64,000 bases of DNA from Paraburkholderia sp. Tr-20389. GTDB lineage: Bacteria; Pseudomonadota; Gammaproteobacteria; Burkholderiales; Burkholderiaceae. Location of the stretch: assembly GCF_017104565.1 (NCBI RefSeq), contig NZ_JAAGPD010000001.1, positions 372,001 through 436,000 of the forward strand, given 5' to 3'. The position numbers and the translations under genes were made by a program. The first letter of the stretch is position 1, and the number at the start of each line of letters is the position of its first letter. The notes under the pieces are model-generated. The model worked only from the letters and a program-made list of their open reading frames with translations, made no database searches and was not told the origin of the DNA. Shown here one piece after another: positions 58,164 through 64,000 of this stretch.

Positions 58164-59558
58164 TCATGAATCGACGTCCATCGCGTCATCGGCTGCGGGG
58201 GCTGGTGGCTCCTTACCCAGCCTGCTGACGTTGGCACTCGTCTCCGCCTTTTGGGCTTGCTGCTGCGCAGGCGACAACGAATTCCATTGCTCTTGCGCTT
58301 CTGCTTGCTGCTGCTGGATCCTGCCGCCCAATGGCAGTTGGGTGGGAAACTGGCCCGGTGCCCTCGGTTGGCGCGGCGCGTTGTGCATCGGTGGGTTAGA
58401 CGGATCTGGTCCATGCGGCGCCTGGCCCAGATTCTCGCGATGCCACATGTTCATCATCTGCTGACCCACGAATGGCGAAACGCCCCGGTCGCTTTTTACT
58501 CTTTCGATGGGACGATTGGCCGACGCATCTCCGTTCGCGTCTTGTTTTGCGGCCGGCTCTCTTCTCGTCACCTCACCGGTGTTCAGTTTTTCTCCCTTGG
58601 TGCCGTCCGTGTTGATATGAACGCGAGGCAGCGGGCTTTCGGCTGAGAACTCAGCCTCACGAGCCTTTCGTAGCTGATCGAGCCTGTTGCCGGCTGCATC
58701 CTCGCTGAGCGGACGGAATCTCTCTTGCACGCCGTGCTTGACTGCCGGAGACGTGAATCGATCTTTGCTCGGGTCAACCGGGCTGACGACGCGCTCTCCT
58801 CTGGCGTTATAGGGCGAATAAGCTCGCGCAGTCGCATCGAGCAACTCGCTCATATTGGCGTGTTTTTCTGATTTTCCGTCGCTTCCTAATGTGCCTTTTC
58901 CCTGTTCGCCCGCTTGATGCATTTCGCGCATCGATGTGAACACCGTATGGGCTGCGGAATCCTTGGCGTAGTCATGCTGCGTGCCATCGTAGAAGGGCTT
59001 TGTATGAAACTGCAGCGTCGGAACCTTGTGTTCGTTGACATTGAATCCCGTGGGGGTCGGCTTCGCCTTGCGTCCCAGGATCCTGGTTTCGGCCGAATCT
59101 ACTTTCTCCACGGCGGAAACGGACGGCGAATGATCACCCGCCTTGGGAGCAGCGGACTTGGAATAAAGTTGATCCGGTGTCGTGCGCATGAATGCGCTTA
59201 CCGGCGAATCCAGTGGCTTCTCCGGATGCGCGCTGAGGTTTGCCGTGCTTTCCTGTTGTTTCAACTGCTCGCCCGCATTCGCGAGGTTGTTTATTTTGCC
59301 CTTGTCGACTTCGGTGATGCCGGAACCCAATGCGCCCATGGACTTCACTTCCTCATTCCACTTCGGCAGGTCCTCTCTTCCGTTGGGCGTACTCTTCCCG
59401 GCACCCGATTGCTTCTGCTTCCGCGACGGCGGCATGCCAGGCGGCAGATTGGTCGCTTTGCGCTTCTGCGCGCTGGCCGTCGTGGCTGCAGTTTGACCAG
59501 ACCCGCTGGCCTGCGTCGTGTGACTCGCGGCGGGAGTCGTACCTTTGACCGAAACCAT
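58164..59558 (-). CDS. Effector-like hydrophilic protein of unknown function
   Basis: A 464-residue, almost wholly hydrophilic protein without signal peptide, membrane helix or recognised domain. The first 30 residues are rich in Ser, Thr, Ala and Gln (TTPAASHTTQASGSGQTAAT). Two basic clusters resembling nuclear-localisation signals follow (AQKRKATNLPPG and PPSRKQKQ). The middle has scattered Pro/Ser/Lys, the C-terminal 100 residues are Pro/Gln-rich (GGRIQQQQAEAQEQWNSL), and the end is acidic (DDAMDVDS). Composition and N-terminus resemble substrates of type III secretion acting in a host, but no secretion genes adjoin it, so this is inference. It is a single gene between convergent and divergent neighbours, with a striking inverted repeat 17-45 bases upstream. 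Confidence 0.65.
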   Translation of the reverse strand: MVSVKGTTPAASHTTQASGSGQTAATTASAQKRKATNLPPGMPPSRKQKQSGAGKSTPNGREDLPKWNEEVKSMGALGSGITEVDKGKINNLANAGEQLKQQESTANLSAHPEKPLDSPVSAFMRTTPDQLYSKSAAPKAGDHSPSVSAVEKVDSAETRILGRKAKPTPTGFNVNEHKVPTLQFHTKPFYDGTQHDYAKDSAAHTVFTSMREMHQAGEQGKGTLGSDGKSEKHANMSELLDATARAYSPYNARGERVVSPVDPSKDRFTSPAVKHGVQERFRPLSEDAAGNRLDQLRKAREAEFSAESPLPRVHINTDGTKGEKLNTGEVTRREPAAKQDANGDASANRPIERVKSDRGVSPFVGQQMMNMWHRENLGQAPHGPDPSNPPMHNAPRQPRAPGQFPTQLPLGGRIQQQQAEAQEQWNSLSPAQQQAQKAETSANVSRLGKEPPAPAADDAMDVDS

Positions 59559-59574
59559 AGCGAAAGCCTCTCCA

Positions 59575-59603
59575 TAACATGACGGTTTTGAACGTTCATG
59601 TTA
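59575..59603 (-). promoter_or_regulatory. Inverted repeat upstream of the effector-like gene
   Basis: TAACATGA (59575-59582) and TCATGTTA (59596-59603) form a perfect eight-base inverted repeat. The inner bases nearly extend it (ACG/CGT with one bulge), giving arms of about 10-11 bases. It ends 17 bases upstream of the start codon. It could be an operator or a leader hairpin occluding or protecting the ribosome site. Confidence 0.6.
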
Positions 59604-59760
59604 GGTCTGCCAGACCGGCGATCATGCGGGAAAGTGCTGTGACGTCGCGCCGCGCGAAGTTTTGCTGACACGTGTCAGCCGGCACGGCAGAGGGGTGTCG
59701 TTCCGGCGTCCGATCGCGACTTGGTGGAGCGCGCTCTCTGCGCTGCGAGGACGATGTGAC

Positions 59761-60501
59761 TCAGTCGTCGCCGGCCGGATCGGCACTCGCCGACACCTGT
59801 TCCCACGCCTGCTCGATCGCCTGCAGTGCGCTCAGCACGATCGAGCGGTTCAGTGCCGCGGCCAGCACGCCGTCACGCTCGGCGTACGCCTCGCATAAGC
59901 GCTGATGATCCGCGCAGGAACGCAGCATACGACCCGGCAGAGAAGTGCTGAGGCGGCGCAAGCGATTCGTGCGCATACGCATCGAGTCGAGTACTTCCTT
60001 GAAGATGCGGTTGCCGCACACGCGCAGTTCTTCGTCGCGGAAGGCGACGTTCGCCCAGAAATACCCGTCGACGTCGCCTTGCGCGGCCACATCCGCCAGA
60101 CGTCGATGCGCGCGCCAAAGCGATTCGATATCGTCCTCCGTCGCGCGCTCGACGATCGCCATGGAAACCTGCGCATACAGGATCCCGCGCAACTGATAAA
60201 TCTCGCGCACATCCTGCAACTGCACGGACGAGACGCGCGGGCGCCGTCGCGGCGACCAGTCGACGAGCCCTTCGCGCGTCAGCACGAACAGCGCTTCGCG
60301 CACAGGCGTCCGGCTGACGTTGAAGCGCTTCGCCAGATCGACGGAGTTCAGGTCGTGGCCCGGCAGCAAGCGCCCTTCGATGATGCCGCGCGCCACCCAG
60401 TCGACGATCTCGGCAACGGCTGACGCTTCGCCGGACGATGCGTCACTGGCGAACGGTTCGCCGTCTGCATCGAGTGCGCTTCTGTCGACATTCTGGGGCA
60501 T
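59761..60501 (-). CDS. GntR (FadR-type) transcriptional regulator
   Basis: A 246-residue regulator. The N-terminal winged helix reads LPGHDLNSVDLAKRFNVSRT and PVREALFVLTREGLVDWSPR. A C-terminal all-helical FCD ligand-binding domain follows, beginning DVREIYQLRGILYAQVSMAI and including ANVAFRDEELRVCGNRIFKE. The start at 60501 is chosen because the domain follows shortly; upstream in-frame codons are arginine-rich and unlike protein. It is divergent from the Tat-signal MmgE/PrpD gene and most likely controls it in response to an organic-acid ligand. Confidence 0.9.
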   Translation of the reverse strand: MPQNVDRSALDADGEPFASDASSGEASAVAEIVDWVARGIIEGRLLPGHDLNSVDLAKRFNVSRTPVREALFVLTREGLVDWSPRRRPRVSSVQLQDVREIYQLRGILYAQVSMAIVERATEDDIESLWRAHRRLADVAAQGDVDGYFWANVAFRDEELRVCGNRIFKEVLDSMRMRTNRLRRLSTSLPGRMLRSCADHQRLCEAYAERDGVLAAALNRSIVLSALQAIEQAWEQVSASADPAGDD

Positions 60502-60882
60502 CGCAGTGTCCTGATGAGGCCCGGCCCAACGGTCCGGCGCCGGCCCCGATTCTATCAAACAGCGGCTTCTGCGCCGTCTCCGGCAAGGCTTGCCGCCGCA
60601 CGGTGCGAATCCGTAAAGTGTGCACACCTGCAAACCAAACCTTGCGTTCATTGGGTATATTTCGTTAGAGTAAACCTAAACTGTCGACACTTAACTTTTC
60701 CGCGTGCGCTTCCGCATGATCGAATACGACGCGACAAAACACGCTCAAACACATCCACGAACTCCCGCCGCTCATCGCCGCGTAGACGACCTTCAGTGCA
60801 CACACGACCGTCATCTCAACCTGAGGCGCGCGTTTGCGCCGAATCACATCGACTCTCAACCAGAAAAGAAAAGGAGACACTC
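60502..60882. promoter_or_regulatory. Divergent promoter region between GntR and MmgE/PrpD genes
   Basis: About 380 noncoding bases. The left half near 60650-60700 is relatively AT-rich (ATTGGGTATATTTCGTTAGA), a plausible place for promoters and the GntR operator. The right part is a long leader ending in AAAAGGAG before the PrpD start. I could not define a single operator. Confidence 0.45.
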
Positions 60883-62373
60883 ATGTCCGTCATCGATCGC
60901 CGCCGCTTCCTGAAGACGGGAGCCGCCGGCGCCTTCGCCGCAGCGGCCAGCGGCTCGACCGTCTATGCGCAATCGTCCGACGCCGCGAAGGCGGCGCCTG
61001 CATCGAATGCGGCGAGCAGCATCAACGCACGCCCGCCGAAGGTCACGCGCATCCTCGCGGAATACATCGTGAAGACGGGCTATCAGGATCTGCCGGCATC
61101 CGCGCGCAAAGAGGGAGTACGCACGCTGATGAACTGGGTCGGCGTCGCTGTCGGCGGCTCGCACGACGAGACGGTGAACCGCGCGGTGGCCGCCCTCACC
61201 CCGTTCTCGGGGCCGCCGCAGGCGAATCTGCTGGGCCGCACCGAGCGCTTCGACATCATGAACGCGGCGTTCATCAACGGCGTCAGCAGCCATATCTTCG
61301 ACTACGACGATACGCACCTGAAGACGATCATTCATCCGGCCGGGCCCGTCGTATCGGCGATCCTCGCGTACTCTCAATACCATCCGGTATCGGGCAAGGA
61401 CTTTCTGAACGCGCTGGTGCTGGGCGTCGAAACGGAACTGCGGATCGGCAATGCGGTATATCCGAATCACTACGATGTCGGCTGGCACATCACGGGCACG
61501 TGCGGCGTGTTCGGTTCGGCTGCGGCAACGGGCAAGCTGATGGGCCTGAGCGTCGAACAGATGGTGTGGGCGTTGGGGCTCGCCGCCTCGCAACCGGTCG
61601 GGCTGCGCGAATCGTTCGGCTCGATGAACAAGAGCTTCAACCCCGGACGCGCGGCTGCCAACGGCATCTTTGCTGCGCTGCTCGCGGGCCAGAACTACAC
61701 GAGTTCGGACGGCATGATCGAAGCGAAGCGCGGCTGGGCCAATACGATCAGCACGAAGCAGGACTATCGCGAGATCACGGAAGGGTTGGGCCAGCATTAC
61801 GAATCGACGCTGAATACGTATAAGCCGTTCGCGTGCGGCATCGTCATTCATCCCGCGATCGACGCGGCGATCCAGCTACGCAATCAATATCATCTGCAGC
61901 CAGATCAGATCGAGCGCATCGATCTGCGCGTGCATCCGCTCGTGATCGAACTGACCGGCAAGCAGACGCCGCAGATCGGCCTCGAAGGCAAATTCAGCAT
62001 CTATCACGCGGTGGCGATTGCCGTGATCGACGGCGCGGCGGGCGAAAAGCAGTTCAGCGACGCGAAGGTGCGCGACCCGGTCACCGTTGCCTTGCGCGAA
62101 AAGGTGAATCCGATCGTCGATTCCGCGATCAAGCCGGAGCAGGTGGATATGACGATCACGCTCAAGGATGGCCGCAAGCTGCACAAGTTCATCCAGCATG
62201 CGATCGGCAGCACCGAGGTGCCGATGACGGATCAGCAACTGGAGAAGAAGTTTTCCGATCTCTCCGACGGCATCCTGTCGCCGGAGAGGACCCGCGCGCT
62301 GATCGACAAGTGCTGGCATGTCGAACAGTTGCAGAGCGCGGCTGAGATCGCATTGGCGGCACTGCCGCACTAG
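60883..62373 (+). CDS. MmgE/PrpD family protein with Tat signal
   Basis: A 496-residue MmgE/PrpD-fold protein. Known members are 2-methylcitrate dehydratase, cis-aconitate decarboxylase and iminodisuccinate epimerase-like enzymes. The N-terminus is a twin-arginine signal (DRRRFLKTGAAGAFAAAASG, predicted cleavage after VYAQ), which is unusual for this mostly cytosolic family. Family features: AFINGVSSHIFDYDDTHLKT, the downstream IHPAGPVVSAILAYSQYH, GWHITGTCGVFGSAAATGK, LNTYKPFACGIVIHPAIDAA and KFSIYHAVAIAVIDGAAGE. A strong AAGGAG precedes the ATG. The divergent GntR and the following LysR suggest tight substrate-dependent control. Reaction unknown; dehydration or decarboxylation of a di- or tricarboxylate in the periplasm is possible. 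Confidence 0.88.
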   Translation: MSVIDRRRFLKTGAAGAFAAAASGSTVYAQSSDAAKAAPASNAASSINARPPKVTRILAEYIVKTGYQDLPASARKEGVRTLMNWVGVAVGGSHDETVNRAVAALTPFSGPPQANLLGRTERFDIMNAAFINGVSSHIFDYDDTHLKTIIHPAGPVVSAILAYSQYHPVSGKDFLNALVLGVETELRIGNAVYPNHYDVGWHITGTCGVFGSAAATGKLMGLSVEQMVWALGLAASQPVGLRESFGSMNKSFNPGRAAANGIFAALLAGQNYTSSDGMIEAKRGWANTISTKQDYREITEGLGQHYESTLNTYKPFACGIVIHPAIDAAIQLRNQYHLQPDQIERIDLRVHPLVIELTGKQTPQIGLEGKFSIYHAVAIAVIDGAAGEKQFSDAKVRDPVTVALREKVNPIVDSAIKPEQVDMTITLKDGRKLHKFIQHAIGSTEVPMTDQQLEKKFSDLSDGILSPERTRALIDKCWHVEQLQSAAEIALAALPH

Positions 62374-62477
62374 CGCTCGACTGCACCGCCGCCGTTTCGT
62401 CGACGAATCGCCGCGACTTCAAGGTCCGCGGCGTTAAACTTGCAGCGTTCCCGTCACTTCGCCTGAGCCGACGCTGC

Positions 62478-63392
62478 ATGGACCTCAAGCAAATCCAGTA
62501 TTTCATCGCCCTGTTCGAGGACGGCTCCGTGACGCGCGCGGCCAAACGGCTGAACATCGTGCAGCCCGCGCTCAGCATGCAGATTGCGAAGCTCGAAGCG
62601 GAACTGGGGCAGACGCTGTTCGAGCGCGGTCCGCACGGCATGACACCTACGGATGCCGCCCGTCTGATGTATCGCCTCTACACGCCGATCATGCGCGACA
62701 TCGAGCATGCGCGCGTGCAGTTGAGCCGGCAAGACGTGATCGTCACAGGGCGCGTGTCGCTCGGGATGGTGTCGTCGGAAACGGAGAGCGTGCTGGCAGA
62801 ATCGCTGGCGAAGTTCAACGCGCTGTTTCCTCAAGTGGAGGTGTCCGTCGCGGACGGCTTCAGCGCGCAATTGATAGACGGCGTCGAAGCGGGACGGCTC
62901 GACGCCGCCATCATCAACAAGCCGCGCGGACGGCTCGCGCTCGACATGCAACCGCTGCTCGTCGAAGAGATGGTGTTTGTGACAGGACTCGCGTGCCGCG
63001 TCGAATTGCCCGAAAGCATCGACCTGTCGAATCCGCCCGCTGTCGAACTCGTGCTGCCGACGCGCCGCAACGGCTTGCGTGGCGCGCTCGATGCCGCGCT
63101 GATGGCCGCGAATATCGTCATCAAGCCGACTTTCGAAATCGATCTGCTGAGCACCATCGTGCAGTTCGTCGAGCAGAGCCCCGTCGCGACGATACTGCCG
63201 CGCGTCGTCGTGCAGCGCAAAGTGGACGAAGGCACGTTGCGCGCGCACAGAATCGGCACGCCGCCCATTCTTCGGCACATCGTTCAGGTCTCGCATCCGA
63301 AGCGGCCCATCGGACCTGCTGCGCAAGCACTGATCGATATCATCGCCGAAGAAATCCGCCGCGTCACGAGAAGCGCGGCGGACGAAGCCTGA
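62478..63392 (+). CDS. LysR family transcriptional regulator
   Basis: A 304-residue LysR regulator: winged helix SVTRAAKRLNIVQPALSMQI with KLEAELGQTLFERGPHGMTP, then an effector domain from GRVSLGMVSSETESVLAESL. It follows the MmgE/PrpD gene by 104 bases on the same strand and ends six bases before the convergent MFS gene. It may control both. The effector is unknown. Confidence 0.92.
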   Translation: MDLKQIQYFIALFEDGSVTRAAKRLNIVQPALSMQIAKLEAELGQTLFERGPHGMTPTDAARLMYRLYTPIMRDIEHARVQLSRQDVIVTGRVSLGMVSSETESVLAESLAKFNALFPQVEVSVADGFSAQLIDGVEAGRLDAAIINKPRGRLALDMQPLLVEEMVFVTGLACRVELPESIDLSNPPAVELVLPTRRNGLRGALDAALMAANIVIKPTFEIDLLSTIVQFVEQSPVATILPRVVVQRKVDEGTLRAHRIGTPPILRHIVQVSHPKRPIGPAAQALIDIIAEEIRRVTRSAADEA

Positions 63393-63398
63393 CAGGCG

Positions 63399-64000
63399 TC
63401 AACCCGTCACTTCGCGTTGCGGCACGGCCGGCTGATCGAGCTTGCCCCGCGTCTCCGGCACGATGAACGCGCCGATCAGGAAGATCACGCTGATCGCGCC
63501 GACGAAGATCGCGAGCATCAACGGCAGTTCGCTCGTTTCCTTCGCGACCAGCGAAACAACGGTCGGCATCATGCCGCCTATCGCAAAGCCGATGTTCCAT
63601 GACAGCCCCGTTCCTGTCGCGCGGATCGCGGTCGGGAAACGCTCGTTGAGGAAAATCAGGATCGGCGCATAACCGGCACTGCCGAGCGCGCTCAGAATGA
63701 CCGCGTAAATGCCGAGCGTGACGATATCGTTCGCGGTCGGCAGCAACAGATAGATCCCAGGCAATGCAACGAGTCGAATCAGCCCGATCCACACGAACGC
63801 ACGCTTGCGGCCGATGAACGTGCTGAGATGCCCCGCCGCCACCGAAGCGATCACGACCGCGATACTGCACAGCATCAGGATCGCAGCAGCCGCGCCGTTA
63901 GGCGTATGGCTCACCACTTTGAGGAACGTCGGCAGATAGCCCGAGGTGAGGTAATAACCGCTGCCGCCGCCGACCGTCAGCAGCAGATTGACGAACAGGA
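63399..64000 (-). CDS. MFS transporter, C-terminal part (cut by window edge)
   Basis: The C-terminal 200 residues of a major-facilitator transporter of the metabolite:proton symporter type; the frame is still open at 64000. Visible features: SGYYLTSGYLPTFLKVVSHT, the second-half motif A (GHLSTFIGRKRAFVWIGL), FLNERFPTAIRATGTGLSWN and the typical ending FIVPETRGKLDQPA. Similar symporters carry organic acids such as citrate, shikimate or dicarboxylates. Next to a PrpD-like enzyme and a LysR gene, it could import that enzyme's substrate or product. Confidence 0.9.
   Translation of the reverse strand, partial: LFVNLLLTVGGGSGYYLTSGYLPTFLKVVSHTPNGAAAAILMLCSIAVVIASVAAGHLSTFIGRKRAFVWIGLIRLVALPGIYLLLPTANDIVTLGIYAVILSALGSAGYAPILIFLNERFPTAIRATGTGLSWNIGFAIGGMMPTVVSLVAKETSELPLMLAIFVGAISVIFLIGAFIVPETRGKLDQPAVPQREVTG

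Overview
The window looks like part of a secondary replicon or accessory-rich chromosomal segment of a Burkholderiaceae betaproteobacterium, most like Paraburkholderia or Caballeronia. The grounds are high GC, strong G/C third-codon bias, many LysR regulators, AraC and GntR regulators, and metabolic cassettes typical of that group. This is an inference from gene content. No rRNA or tRNA gene or CRISPR array was recognised.

Layout. 1-3.1 kb: 3' part of an opgH-type glucan glucosyltransferase, translationally coupled to a GT21/HpnI-like glycosyltransferase. 3.9-9.1 kb: periplasmic molybdenum aldehyde-oxidase-type operon (Tat-exported Mo subunit, 2Fe-2S subunit, triheme cytochrome c lipoprotein) followed by a truncated xdhC. 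9.1-11.4 kb: decayed accessory DNA with gene remnants, an AT-richer FkbM methyltransferase gene and copy 1 of a diverged repeat. 11.4-20.4 kb: an SPFH protein, an AraC regulator and a complete type I secretion system (ABC transporter, membrane fusion protein, TolC-like protein). The secretion genes are followed by an Asn/Ser/Gly-rich candidate cargo with GSN repeats but no RTX motif. Copy 2 of the repeat lies at 20.3 kb in the same orientation. 21.1-25.2 kb: operon of DUF218 protein, homospermidine synthase, glutathionylspermidine-synthase-like ligase (YgiC-like) and DUF1190 protein (YgiB-like). 25.2-29 kb: NRAMP-related transporter and FdhF/YdeP molybdo-oxidoreductase.

29.3-48.3 kb: signalling and amino-acid metabolism. 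There are two hybrid histidine kinases, a stress-protein-like gene and a 1815-residue kinase/ATPase/GAF/PAS/histidine-kinase fusion. A LysR, D-glutamate cyclase-like protein, MFS transporter and 5-oxoprolinase set lies among them and could form a D-glutamate/5-oxoproline catabolic unit. 48.4-50.3 kb: a four-gene minus-strand envelope cluster with a Rap1a/Tai-like protein. 50.4-58.1 kb: small redox and detoxification genes (VOC, cupins, carboxymuconolactone-decarboxylase-like, tautomerase, MFS, flavodoxin, aldo/keto reductase) with two LysR regulators. 58.2-59.6 kb: a hydrophilic, probably disordered 464-residue protein that resembles a secreted effector, preceded by an inverted repeat. 59.8-64 kb: GntR regulator, Tat-signal MmgE/PrpD protein, LysR regulator and the C-terminal part of an MFS transporter.

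The most interesting candidates for a new system are the type I secretion locus with its non-RTX cargo and a possible attenuator before the cargo gene, the homospermidine/GspS-like/DUF1190 operon, and the effector-like gene at 58.2 kb.
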